The notes under the pieces are model-generated. The model was not told where the DNA came from. It made no database searches and worked only from the letters and a program-made list of their open reading frames with translations. Shown here piece after piece: positions 1-12,639 of a stretch of 64,000 bases of DNA. The first letter of the stretch is position 1. Every line of letters begins with the position of its first letter. The stretch spans positions 593,325-657,324 of the forward strand of contig CAJNOI010000003.1 of NCBI GenBank assembly GCA_905250115.1, given 5' to 3'. This DNA comes from Adineta steineri (lineage: Eukaryota > Rotifera > Eurotatoria > Adinetida > Adinetidae). Both the position numbers and the translations under genes were made by a program.

Positions 1-617
1 TGGAAGTGTTAGTGGAAAAAAAATAACTGTTTTTGGTTTTGCTTTTAAAAAGGATACTGCTGATACACGGTAAAATATCGAGATATTCTTTTTGGCTTTT
101 GTATCAAAACAAAATTATGTTTAGAGAATCATCAAGTATTTATGTATGTCAATATTTATTAGCTGAAGGTGCATCATTACTTATCTATGATCCAAAAGTA
201 CCGGAACAAAGAATTTTTCTTGATTTATGTGAACAAACTGGTAAAACGGAAGCTGAATGTAAGATTACTAGAAACTTATTAATATATTAATCAATTCTTT
301 ATTTTGTAGTAAGTGAACATGTTCAAATAGTTCATAGTGCATATGAAGCGGCAAAAGATTCTCATGCACTTGTTATTTGTACTGAATGGGATGAATTTAA
401 AGTAAATAATAAGAATAGGATTTCCTTTCATTAATAATAAATCATTATTTAGCAATTGGATTATCAATTGATTTATAGTACAATGAAAAAACCATCATTT
501 ATATTTGATGGTCGTCTTATACTTGATCATGATCATTTAATGAGTATTGGTTTTAATGTATTTTGTATTGGCAAGAAGCCACCAGTAAATCAATATTTTA
601 ATCAAAGCCCTCGATAA
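1..617 (+). CDS. UGDH: UDP-glucose 6-dehydrogenase, C-terminal part (5' end outside window)
   Basis: The enzyme oxidises UDP-glucose to UDP-glucuronate with NAD+ in the cytosol, supplying glycosaminoglycan synthesis. Only the last exons are present. They are approximately 1-69, 124-258, 310-401 and 453-617, with GT-AG introns of about 50 nt. The readable protein has the family's C-terminal UDP-binding domain: [16 protein letters not shown], then [29 protein letters not shown] and [12 protein letters not shown] followed by [11 protein letters not shown]. These blocks lie in the order known for animal UGDH. The frame ends with TAA at 615-617. An AATAAAA-type poly(A) signal lies near 917, about 300 bp downstream. 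The catalytic cysteine is upstream of the window. Nothing suggests a pseudogene. Confidence 0.95.
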
Positions 618-990
618 GATAATCAAAACAATTTCATATTCAAATGAATCTTCCTTTCTTGTTTAATTTATGTATGACAACGAAACTCACTGACATTAAT
701 CTGTTATTTATTTATCGATAACGATAAAAAGAAGCGAAGCATTATTGTGATTTTAAATATGGTAGCTTTTCTTTTCTATATTTAATATTTACATTGAGGT
801 TCTTTTTTTTCCAGAATATTAAAATTTTTTTTTCTTTTTTGTGTGTATATGTTATCATATATTATAAATCTTCTTTCTTTCTTTTTTTTTGTATTTGAGT
901 GAATTTTCTTGAAAATAATAAAAAAATGCAAATTCTTTTTTTCCTTCGAATATCATAAATGAATGTTTTTTTTAAAGATTTAGATGAAAA

Positions 991-3187
991 ATGGATGCTA
1001 CAAGGAAGAAACCATTTAGTTCAAAGCAAAAAAAAGAACAATTAAAATTAAAACGAGAAAAAATTCGAGCACGAGGTAATTGAAACTTATTTAGGAAAAT
1101 AATATTTATCATTTTCTATTGATATTTAGGTGATAAATGGGCAGATTCAGACGATGAAGCGGCAGTTGTTGATACGAATAATCCACATAATTCTCGTCGT
1201 CGAATAAATGAACAACCTGTTCGAGATACTGGAGCACATAATCCAAATCGGTAAGATTTTATAAATAACGAGATAATTATAATAGTATTAGTTTACTAAT
1301 AGTTTTCGACCTTTAACAGTTAAGGTCATCTGTAATGAGATATTATTTGTTTTATTAGATATCGTCTTCATTTTCAACGTGAATCTCGCGATGAAATTGA
1401 TCGACGAAAAAAACTTGCTCAAGTGCCAATTGTCAAACTACCTGATCAATCATTAGAAATTCCTATTGAACAAATTTATCGACCGGGTAGTGCACTTGAT
1501 ATGCCTATACGACCAGTATGGACATATGATATGACTAAAGAACAATTAGAACAGCAAGAACAGACATATTTCAATGTAAATTTAGTTTTTTTTGTATTTA
1601 GTTAAAAAATATAAATATGAATTTTTTTAGGGTTATTTGGATAAAATTTTCGCAAATTTTGAAGCTGAACATTTAAGTTATTTTGAAATGAATCTTGAAA
1701 CATGGAGACAATTATGGCGAACAGTAGAAATTTGTGATATTATACTTATGATTGTTGATATACGTTTTGCTGTAATATATTTTATTCTCTTTTATTTCTA
1801 TATATTTTCTTTTTCTTTAATATAGACTCTTCATTTTTCTCCAGCACTTTATGATTATGTTACACGTGTCCATAATAAACAATTAATTATTATTTTAAAC
1901 AAAATTGATCTTGCACCACCATCGATTGTTATTGCTGTAAAAGATTATTTTTCGAAAAAATTTCCTCAATTACATATTCTTACTTATACATCATATCCAA
2001 AAGATTTAGCAACAACACGTGATGATTTTGATAATTATCAAGTAATGGCACGTATCGTACGTCGAAAAAATTATTATGCTATCGGTCCATTAGCATTATT
2101 CGAATGTGTATCATCAATTGTTGGTTCAAAAATTGATTTATCATCATGGAAAAAACATATACAAGAATGTATGAATGATGAATCAATTGCAAATGATCTT
2201 AAATATGAACAAATTGATGTATCACCATTAACAAATACAACTAAAACATCTGGTCATGTAACATTAGGTTTTACAGGTTATCCAAATGTTGGTAAATCAT
2301 CAATATTAAATAGTATTGTTGGTCATAAAGTTGTTAGTGTATCACGTACACCAGGACATACAAAACATTTTCAAACAATACATCTAACACCAACTGTACG
2401 TTTATGTGATTGTCCAGGTTTAGTTTTTCCTTCATATGTTGAAAGACCATTACAAGTAAATTTAAATATTCTATTGCATTGATTCATTGTTTTCCTTTTA
2501 AAGATTTTAGCAGGAATTTATCCAATTGCACAAGTTCAAGAACCTTATACAGCTGTTGGATATCTTGCTCAATGGTTACCAATGACAAAACTTCTTAAAT
2601 TAGAGAAACTTGAAGCAGAAACACCGAAATATAGTGCACTGGATATTTGTGAAGGTATATTCTGTCATTAAAAAAATATAAATTATACAAAGTGTTTTTT
2701 TTTCTTCTTCTCTATTTTACTAGCTTGGGCAATGAAACGTGGATTTTTAACAGCAAAAGCAGCTCGTCCTGACGTTTATCGAGCTGCTAATCATATTCTT
2801 CGTTTAGCACTCGATGGTCGAATTAATTTATGTCTTCGACCACCAGGTTTTACTGATGAAAAAGAAAAATATTTATCGGATCCTCGAGCTATTGAACTTG
2901 AACAACAAATTCAATTAGCTATTGATAAACAAAAACGTCCTGATAGTGATGTATCTGGTGGTGAAGATAGTGAAGCATTTCCAACAAGTGATGATCATCA
3001 ATTAGCATCATGTAGTGCATCAGCAAGTGATGTCGGATATGATAGAGTTGAAGGTACAAATCGATTCGATGCATTAGATCGTGATAGTGATGAAAAAGAA
3101 CAATATAAACCGGTGAAAAATATTCATAGAGAAACAAGACGAAAATCAAGCAATAACCATCAACATGATAAAGAAGAAGTTGATTAA
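991..3187 (+). CDS. GNL1: GNL1-like circularly permuted GTPase (HSR1/MMR1 family)
   Basis: Seven exons (991-1075, 1130-1250, 1359-1575, 1631-1771, 1826-2455, 2504-2654, 2724-3187) join in frame to 602 aa, close to the roughly 607 aa of vertebrate GNL1. The N-terminus is short and basic (MDATRKKPFSSKQKK). The G motifs are circularly permuted: G4 (LNKID) comes first, then the P-loop G1 (GYPNVGKSS), then G3 (DCPGL). This order defines the YlqF/YawG family. The block IAQVQEPYTAVGYLAQWLP after the G3 exon is typical of GNL1. The tail is acidic and serine-rich (about residues 530-600). Members act in the nucleus and nucleolus, probably in ribosome maturation. An AG acceptor-like site ends 7 nt before the ATG. 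The exon starting at 2504 uses the inner AG at 2502-2503, because the later AG at 2509-2510 would break the frame. Confidence 0.93.
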
Positions 3188-3744
3188 TAAGAATATTTCT
3201 GATGATTTTTGTCTTTCATTTAATAAAACATGTATGTGTAGAAATTTTTTTCTTCTTCGGATAAATGAATATTTCATCCGTAGAAAAAAAATTGTATAAT
3301 AATATTCTATTATTTAAATATCCGTACAAAAAATCTTTTTAGGAAACTTGAAAAAAAAAATATGTAAATATAAATATTTATTATACGAGCAAGAAAAAAA
3401 ACAGAATATTCACTAAATAAGTCTTCTTCCAAGTCTCTAATTCTTTTTTTTCTGTGTTTATTTTATTTTCTTGCGCTACTGATAAAACGTTTTTAATTCA
3501 TAAAAGTAAATCGGTGTATGCATACATAACTATATTTATTTTGTGTTTTTCTTTCAACAATGATTCATTTCCATTAGAATGTATATGTTTACTCAAGAAA
3601 ATCTATTTTATTTCTAGAAATACAAAGTTATTTTTTGCCTGGATTATACTACAATCTATTTGAGCATAGAACAGTTTAACAAGATACTCGAATTAAATTA
3701 GAATCTGAATGATTCGATAGATATTTTAGATTAATCATAAAATT
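3188..3744. other. AT-rich intergenic stretch
   Basis: This 557-bp stretch lies between two genes on the same strand. It has an AATAAAA poly(A)-type signal for the upstream gene near 3221 and long A/T runs. A TTTTAG acceptor-like site at 3724-3729 lies just before the downstream ATG. A 69-codon open frame at 3454-3663 has no recognisable protein character and I do not call it. Confidence 0.6.
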
Positions 3745-4311
3745 ATGGACGAAGAAATTCTCCGACAACTTTTGACAGCACAAGAAGGTATTGAATTCGC
3801 ACCAACAGCTGAAATGATGATGATGAATTCAACAACGAATGATAATGATTCGATTGATCCTGAATTAATTGCCGCACTTCAACAACAAACAGTTCGTATG
3901 AATCCACCTGCTGTTTCAACAAATCATCATAACACTCATGCTAATGATGATGATGATTTATTACTTGAAGATGAAACAGTACTTGAACGTATTGTTGCAT
4001 TAAAAGAAATGTTTCCGGAAAGTGTTCAAAATACTGTTGGAAAATTAAATCGTGCAGTAATTAATACATCAAAATTTGCTTATAGTAAAGGTCGTACAGC
4101 AGCATGGTGGTAAGATTTCTTCTAGCTAGTTTTTGTTTTATTTCTCTTATAATTTCTATCTAGGGTAACTTCAACTATGTGTGTACTTGTTTTTCCGATT
4201 CTTATTCAAAAAGAATTATTACAAGTTGCTGAACAAATGAGTCGTGAACAACGATCAATTCTTCTCGGTCCCCAAGCGGCAACAGGCGCTTTTAGTGGTG
4301 CTGCATTCTAG
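3745..4311 (+). CDS. TOMM22: TOM22-like mitochondrial import receptor subunit
   Basis: Two exons (3745-4109, 4164-4311) give 170 aa. TOM22 is the central receptor of the outer-membrane TOM complex; it has an acidic cytosolic N-domain and a single tail-like transmembrane helix. The sequence shows an acidic N-terminal half (DDDDLLLEDETVLERIVALKEMFPE) and then a basic and aromatic approach to the membrane (SKFAYSKGRTAAWW). A hydrophobic helix follows (VTSTMCVLVFPILIQ), then an intermembrane-space tail with Q-rich text and the conserved LGP (SILLGPQAATGAFSGAAF). MFPE, the WW pair before the helix and LGP agree with the animal family. It is slightly longer than the human protein (142 aa). A TTTTAG site ends at 3729, 15 nt before the ATG. 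Confidence 0.88.
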
Positions 4312-4514
4312 ACTTAGTTTTCATAATTTTGTTCTTTTTGCACCTGTTTTCTGTTGATTATTTGTATTCAACATTAACAATAGGATCAATCCACCAACAT
4401 TTCATAATAAAAATGAGCATATGAACATTTTCTCTCATATCTTATCTTAAGATTGTACTTTATTAGTTATAAATTAAAAAAAAAAAGAAGATTATGCCAT
4501 AAATAAACAAACAT

Positions 4515-6612
4515 TCAGTTGTTACAATGCGGTATTAAATATTTACTCATGGCAAAACAAGTTCGTGAATCATCTTGTTCCATATTTCTATATGCAACTA
4601 ATATATCCATTTGTTGACTTAAAACTAATCGATCAATAATACATTTAGTTTCTCCAAGTTCAATGCCACTAAAAGCAATTTCTTCAATGTATTCTTTTCC
4701 AATCCATATAAATAATCTTCGATCAATTGTTTGAAAACATAAAAATATTGTTTCATCATTATATATAATAACATCAAGAATTTGTTGTATATTTTGTCCA
4801 ATATAACAACAATATGTATCGAGAATATCAAGTGTATTTAAATCATAAATAAAACATATTAATTTATTATTATTCGATTTTAAACCACAAATAAGTAATT
4901 GTTGTTTATTTGCTAATAAACGAATATGGATGGATGTTAATTGTAAATCATAACCAAGAAAATTTTCTTTTTTCTTTTCATGTATTGATAAACCAAATAC
5001 AAGATTTAATTGTTTTATTATTATAGAATCAATTTTATAATCATAAATTATTGTTATTTGATCATCATTATCGGAATAAGTTATAACATCTTGTCTAGAT
5101 TTTTGTTTAATTTCATCATCAAATTTTTTTGGAAAATTAAATAATAATTCTGATGTATCTTCTTTGACAAATTGTTTATTTATATACGAATATGAATAAA
5201 GTGAACATGTGAATTGTTTCATTTGTTGAGGAATAAATGAACCAAAAAGACGTAAAAATGTTGAATCAGATTGTTCATATGATACTTGATAACCAATCAT
5301 AGGTTTCGAATAATTTTTATTTTTCATAAATAAAAAATCAAGATAAACATGTTCAACATGTTGAGGTATGGGTTCATTTACTGTTGGAAGAATTTCGAAT
5401 GGTAAAACTATTTTCATATGTAATTTCGAATCTAACATAGATAAAATAAAAAATATATTAAATTTAAGTTTATCAATAACATTTCTTATACTTACTAGAC
5501 AGAGGTTCAAATCTTAATCCATTAAGTAAAAATCCTTGTCTTGGTCTTGGTGGTCTTTCATGTATAATTTCATTTAATTGATCTCTAGCTTGTTTTTCAT
5601 ATAGAACTACATGTACATCATGTGCATGATTAACTAATGTTTGAATTAATTTATCAAGTTCATTAACTTTTTCTTCTTGTTTTTGTAATTGATCAAATAT
5701 AGTAAATAATCGTTGATCACGATCAAGAATTTTACTTATATATTCAATTGCTTCATTTAGTTCTCGATGTATAGATTTTAATCTATTTACATAAAGACGT
5801 TCTAATTGATATCGATTTTCTTGGGCGATTTGTGATAAAAGTTTTATTGTATGATATTGTTGTCGATGATGGGAACTATTTTCATCAATAAGACATTCCG
5901 AACAAAGACATTCCGAACATTTAACGCAATAAAATTCTAATGGACGTTTATTATGTCGTTGTGAACATAAAAATGAAATACTTTCATCAAATTCAATGGA
6001 AGGTTTTGGTAAATGATGTATTTCATGAAATGTACGAGTCATATGTGATGGATGAAAATGTGCATGATATCCATAACATATTTGACAATAATTTTCTTGA
6101 CATTGAAAACATCGACCATAAAGATTAGCTGTATCATTTTGACATAAGGAACATAAACCTAAATTTAAAAATTTATTAAGAAAACAAACAAAATAGAAAA
6201 ATATTTATTATTTACCAATATGTTTATTTTCAACTTCTTGTTCATGTCTATAAATCTTTATAAGTTGTTCTTTGTCAATAGCTGGTGGAAGAGAACTAGC
6301 ATCACCATTAGGTAAATGTATGGATGGTGCACGACATTGTGGACCTAAGATGTTTTAAATAAAACAAACTATTTTTTATTATTCAATTATATATAAATAC
6401 TTACAAGTAGCAATATCCATTGTATTTTTACATGAATGATGATATTCTTCTAAACATCTACGACATGCTACATGTAAACATGATGTTCGTTTTGGTTCTT
6501 CATATATATCCAAACAAATAGCACATGTTATTTCGTCTAATAAGGATGATGATAATATTTTATTGTCATTAGTAGAATTCGTATCAAGAGGTATATTATC
6601 AAATTCCATCAT
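4515..6612 (-). CDS. TRIM-like RING / B-box / coiled-coil protein with unrecognised C-terminal domain
   Basis: Four exons on the minus strand (6612-6405, 6344-6216, 6158-5496, 5431-4515) give 638 aa. The RING finger is C3HC4: CAICL, then CLHVACRRC, completed across the first intron by CPQC (residues about 30-75). A B-box1-like zinc segment follows (CSLCQ...CFQCQ...CQICYG...H). After it comes a B-box2-like segment (CSQRH...YCVKCSECLCSEC...H). The next roughly 100 residues look coiled-coil (IHRELNEAIEYISKILD, KQEEKVNELDKLIQT). This is the tripartite RBCC layout of E3 ubiquitin ligases. The last 305 residues match no TRIM C-terminal domain I know (not clear SPRY, NHL or filamin). They contain short repeated beta-like blocks that could form a propeller. 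Substrate and pathway are unknown. It ends 203 bp from the convergent TOMM22-like gene. Confidence 0.8.
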
Positions 6613-7033
6613 TGTTAAAATTGGAATGATTTTGATTATCTATATCTATAGGAAAACAACATTTTAGTATTTATGTAACGATTAAGAGACTGAAAGACAG
6701 AAGAAGAAGAAACCTATACAGATGAAATATTAACCAATAATAATAGAAACTATCGTATAGACGGCGCTATTATCTAATCAACAAGATTTGAATTCTTCCT
6801 TCGTTCATGTACACACTAGAATAATGTGATAAATCTAGTAAAAAAATAAACTTTAGTGTATAAATCTATTTATAATACAAATTACTTATAGTTGAAGTAA
6901 ATTAAAAAAAGAATGATAATAAACTATATTTCTTGTATATGAAAAAAGTCAGTGATAAACTAATAAAACATAAAATTTCTACTATATAAAGCTACTGTGA
7001 CAAGTAAAATAAAAGTGACAAAAAAGATAAATA
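6613..7033. other. Intergenic stretch between two minus-strand genes
   Basis: About 420 bp of AT-rich DNA. It holds the putative 5' region of the RING/B-box gene, with an AG acceptor-like site at 6646-6647 (read on the minus strand) preceded by a pyrimidine tract. It also holds the 3' end region of the RdRP gene. I see no further gene. Confidence 0.5.
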
Positions 7034-10000
7034 TTAAAGAATTGTTTCTTCAATTGTTAATTTTTGTAATAATAGTATAATATCTTCACTTATATTTAGG
7101 AATTCAATATCATTTCTTTGACGTCCTTCTTCAAAACAAATACTAAGAATATCATTGAAATAATCGTGCATTAACATATCTTCATTCTCCTCCCATGGCA
7201 TTGACGCGAGTATAGCAGCAAATTCATCATATTCATGTATTTTATGTGGTCTTAACACTAATTCCCATTCATCTGTAGCTTCGGATCCTTGTGTTAATTT
7301 TGTAAATGATCGTGTATTTCGTATGAAACGACTAAGTACCCATGGCCAGTATCGATATCCTTTTCGCCCTAAATAATACTGAACTATCTCGATAAATATG
7401 CAAACACTTGTATCGACCGTTGCTTCACCAGCACACGCTTTTTTCGATGTTTTAAATTTTAAGACCACATCATCTAATGTTAGTCGACCGTTATCGAAGA
7501 ATCTTTGTAGTGCCTTTTGCATTGCGATACCAAGTAAACCTTGTGTTGGTGGTGCTCCTTGATTTATTCGACCATGTAAAAGAGGTGTAGCAAACAACCA
7601 TGGTAAACTTAAAATTGGTGCTTCGTGTAGTGCATGTTCTCGATTATAACAATTACAATAACAAGCAACAGCAAAAGCTTGTTGCCGATTTCTACATGTA
7701 CCACATAACTTCGACATCTGTGTGTCAACATGACAGTTGTCTCCTTCACAATAAGTAGTTTGTTCTAAAAAGAAACGATCTCTTGTTCGTGTAACAAGTT
7801 GTTCAAGTTCTGTATAAGCAGTATCTTCAAGTTCACCAGTTATGCCATTAATCGAATTGCGACACCATAAATCACTTTCATGTGATAAACCATAAAGACT
7901 AACAATTTCAAAGATCTCTTGTCGATAAACTGAAACTAATTTATCAGCAAACCGAGCACAATCTTGATACGCTGGATGATTCTGATCGACACCATTCAAA
8001 AGAGTTGAATCTAGATTGATATCGTTCTTTTCATCATTCTCTTCTAGTTCTTCTTCCTCAGGTTCATCTTCTGTTCGGACTTGTAAATGACGTAAGTGAC
8101 GATGATACCGTACAAGTCGATTCCATTCAGGTAATGTTTTCTTCGAAGAACGATATAGTTTTCCTAAATAATTATCAAAGAACAATAAAACAGTAATGAG
8201 AAAAAGAAAACAAATATTATTCTATTATACCAAGAATATGTTTGGATGTGTATGGATCAAAATTAGCATTATTCATATAATCAGGTCGTTTATTGTTTAA
8301 AGCAAGATTTAATTTTCTGATAGCATCTTCTTTCAATGGATGATAACCAGTTTTACCACTATCAACTTCTTGACTAATTTTACCAGCTAATTCAATTGTT
8401 GATAAAACACCATTTGCTGGTTCTTTGTCACAATCAACACCAAATTTATCAGCAAATGCTAAATGTAAATTTGAAAGTCTTCCTAAACAATCTTGTTCAG
8501 CTATTTCAAGTATAGTATTATTGATATTTTTTCTTTTTACTAATTTTTTACAGTCTCGATTAGGTATCTTTGAATCATAATCATATGGTTGTGCATTATT
8601 AGTTCGATTTGGAACAAGATCTTCATGCCAAATAACTAAATATTCATCACCATCTAAATCTGATCCACTTATATCATGTGGAGCTGGACGATCACCTTGC
8701 TGTGAAAAGACAATAACATCTTTTAAATGTTTTAATTCTGGATAATCAACAGCAGTAAATGTTCGTATATCACCTGGATGATGACATGGATTTTTTGTAA
8801 TAACAACTTGACGATTATTTAAAATTTCAGTTTGATTTTTATTTCTGTTCATATGGTGATTATTTTGATCTTTATCCATAAGAGTATATTGAACAAAGAC
8901 TTCATTTGGTTTAAGAACATTATATTCATCAACAATTCCCATCATATTTCGTCCTTGATCTCGTGGAATACGAATTCGTGTTCGTTGAAGCAAATCTCGT
9001 GTTGATTGTAAACATGCACTAATAAGTAATTGTCGAAAGAACGGTTCACGAACGAAATCAATGTTTGCAATATGTATATCTCTAGGTAAAAACCATGATG
9101 GTATTTTTTCAAGAATAAGTTTTTCTGCATCAGAATTTCTAAGAAGAGCACGAATAAGATCAAGATGATTTTGTTGTTGAAGTATAAGGAATATAGTATC
9201 GGGTATTTGTCGATAAGATAAAAGAAGAATAGCTTGTCGATTAAGATATAATGGTCGTGGTGCTGATAATTTGCATACTTCAAAACATTGATGATCACTT
9301 TGAAATTTTGTCATACTTTTTCGAATATATAAATCGATGTTATCTGGTAACGTTGTATCAAGACTAACAACACCTTTAGTACCAGCATAACGGAATTGAA
9401 CAGCACTAAAGTCATTTCGCATACCTAAGGCGTCTTTGATCTATGAAATATGGAAAAAGAAAATGTCTTATCAAAATGAAGCAAATACATAAGGTACTTT
9501 AATAACAAATTTAGAAAAACTGAGCATTATATTATTCTGATATCATAACTGATGATTTCTACTATGAATAATTGTATGACATCAAACTGTGTCATGAAAT
9601 CAATAAATCGTGTCAACCAGTTTACATATTACAAAGTTCTCGTCAGAAAATATTCACAGAAGAATGTAACAATTTAATAAAAACAGCAACGACAAGAAAA
9701 TGACTATTTATAAGGAGGATCACAGAACGGAAAACAGACAAAAGACAGACATTTCCGAACAGGATGATAAAATAGAACAAACTTATTCTCACATCTGAAT
9801 ACGGAAACATTTTTTTCGCAGTACTTTCTCAAGATCAATGCATCACGTTTCCATTATGTCTTATACAAGTAAACTACAATTGTGAGAAATATATGAGCAA
9901 GGGTATTAGTTTGGTTTCATTCTGTTTCACCGCAAAGAATACTCAATACAAAGGAAGAATAAGTTATTAACATGTTAGTTTTTCCAACTAAAAAATGGTA

Positions 10001-12435
10001 TTGATAAGTAAATAAAAATCCCTCTAATAACTACTGCAAATTAACTATATCATGAAGAAGAGATCGTTCCACGGATAAAGAACACTTTTAGACAAACGAA
10101 GAAGAGAGTCAAAACAGCTTCATTTTTAGCTAACTTTCCTGTACAAAAAAGAAACTATGTAATTATCAGTCATGAAAAGTTCATAGTAACTCCATTTTAT
10201 AACTCACTTGATTTCGTAATTTTTTTGACATTTTACCACAACCATCTGTGAATGATAATACTTTACCATTATTATTAACTTCAATATCTTCTGCTCGTAA
10301 AACAACATTTTCTGCAGGTACCTAGCAAATGTAAAAATATAATCATAAATATAAGCAATACAAATAAAATCGTATATTTACATCAACAGTTGCTTTAGTA
10401 GTTGAAAAACATAAAGCCATACGAGCCGCATATTTTGCTGGATTTTTTTCGTCATCAAAATTACCCATCCATTTATATGCTTCAGCGAAACTTAAATTAA
10501 TACCATCTATATTATGATGATAAAACCAAAATTGTCTTTGTCGTAGTTGTGATTGTGAATGATGTAAATATTGATATTGTCTATGATCATCCATTATTAT
10601 AAAACCTTCGACTAAATAGTTAAGTAAAAATTCACGTAAATCACCAAAGTGAAATGATTGTAAATTTCGACCATTTTCATCACGAATATCAACCAGAATA
10701 AAATGATAAAGTGGTTCACCAAACTCTATATTTGCACGAAGAACTCGATTTGTTCGACATAATTTCAATGGTTTTATTCGAATTGTTGTTGGTGTTAATG
10801 TAACCGATGGAATATATGCTTCATTTTCATCATTAACATCTATTTTTCTTATTAAACCATATGCAGACGCATCTCTTTTCCTTTTTGATTGATCAACAGC
10901 ATGTTCTAATTCATTGATAATATTAACAAATGGTTTAAGTGAGAAGATTCGTGAAAGATATACACATACACGATAAAATAATTCGTCAGGATTTTCTTCT
11001 GTTCTACTTAATTGAAATAATTTCTGTAAGAATTCGTCATCTATTTGAAGTTGTAAACGATATCCAACAGTTGAAAGAATTTGCCATGAATATTTCATAA
11101 TATGTGAAGGAAAATTAGGTATATTTGGTTTGAAAAATAGATAAGGGTTTGGACCCTCCATTGAATCTATTTTTCCAAAACAAACAGTGAGATTGTGTGC
11201 AATAAAAAACTCGATGAGTAATGAAAGTGTTTGTTTAATCGTCACTTCAATAGATCGAGCACTGCTTTGTGTCAATCGAGATCGATTGATACGTAAACTA
11301 AATTGAATAGTAGAAAAATAACAACCTGAACGAAAACCAATTCGACGATATTTGTCATAAGATTTTCTTCGTGATTGTCGAGGAGCACTAGTTGTTTGTT
11401 GCAACGGTGGAGGTGCTCGAGGTCTAGAATTTGATCGATGTGATGAAGATTGTCTTCCAGACTGTCTTGATGAACTCCTTGGTCGAGAAGATTCATCCTG
11501 ATGTGACTTATGATTTGTACTTGTATCAAATTCATTCATATTACAATGTTGAAAAATATAAATATCAAAACCATCTTCATCTGAATCGACAATAATGGAA
11601 TGATTGATATTAGTGACTAATAATTGTTTTTTTTCTTTTTTCTCAGAATTTTCTATTATCCATTCAATATATCCACCACCATTACGTTGATCATCTAAAG
11701 ATAGAAACCACAAACGATCTTCATTATTTCTTAGATCTTGTTGATTTGTCCATGAATGTTTTGGTGAATAATGAAATTTAGTTATATCAGTTAATGCACC
11801 ATAACGAAGTGAAGTAATAAAATCTTTTGTAAATTTGTGTCGAATGGGTTTTGTTGTCATGCAATTCTTCTTAATATATTGTTTTTTTTCTTTATTAAAT
11901 GTAATCCAGAAAGGAATTGATGCTGATGAACATAACCATTGAATATTAATAAATTGGGGCTCAATAAAATGTAAATGTATTGATGTCAATCCAAAATGCC
12001 ATGAACAAGATTTTTCTTCTTCATTTGTCCATTTTAGACCTTGTGTTAAGAAATGTTGTTTTAAATTTTTATAAATATCATCAAAATTTTGTTGATCATT
12101 AATGATAATTATAATTTTCTCTTGTTTTGTTGGATGTTCCCATGGTTTTGTTTGTTTATTATCGTTTTGAGTTGTTGTAATAGGTGGTGATGTATCTAAA
12201 TCACTCTCATAATTTTCATTATCATCGCTGATAAGATTTTCATCAACTAAATCATTATTTTGATTATTAGCAAAAGGTGCGTCTTGTTTTGTCTGGGGAA
12301 ATTCTTCATAAATTTTTTCCCACATTGACGCATTCTTTGAATAGAATAATTTATAGATAGATAAATGTAATGAGAAAAGATTGTATAATATCTTACAGAT
12401 TCTATGGAATCACTTCTCAATCGCATTGATGCCAT
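7034..12435 (-). CDS. Cellular RNA-dependent RNA polymerase (eukaryotic QDE-1/RDR family)
   Basis: Five exons (12435-12397, 12334-10382, 10321-10208, 9440-8231, 8163-7034) join in frame to 1,481 aa. Eukaryotic RdRPs copy single-stranded RNA into dsRNA and feed small-RNA silencing. They have a two-barrel active site with a DxDGD loop, unrelated to viral RdRPs. The sequence shows the N-terminal barrel block FTDGCGKMS, then RYAGTKGVVSLD (residues about 700-730) and the catalytic loop SGSDLDGDEYLVIWH near residue 960 (bases about 8646-8660). Downstream come LHLAFADKFGVDC and the alpha-helical C-terminal region. All catalytic aspartates are present and there is no frame break, so the gene looks functional. 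The first 330 residues are polar and low in conservation, with an SR-rich patch (residues about 265-320). Intron 3 is about 770 nt, far longer than the others. A TTTTAG site lies 19 nt before the ATG. Confidence 0.93.
9441..10207 (-). other. Unusually long intron of the RdRP gene
   Basis: The GT (minus strand, 10207-10206) and AG (9442-9441) are both good. They join LRNQ to IKDALGMRN in frame. At 767 nt it is more than ten times the neighbouring introns (47-67 nt). I found no open frame, RNA gene or repeat with clear ends inside it. Confidence 0.7.
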
Positions 12436-12639
12436 TTGTCTGTTGATTGATATTCTAAAATCAAAGTTGAAAAGAAAATTTCATAAACATATTTTTTTTC
12501 TCATCCAACAAAAGAGCACAATGAATTATTCCACGTGAATAGCAACCTTTTGCATCTCTCAGGTTACTTGAGTAAGTGTAGACAGAAAAATATTTTTTGA
12601 TGGAACTTTTTTTTTCAAGTTTAAATTGATGAAAATGTG

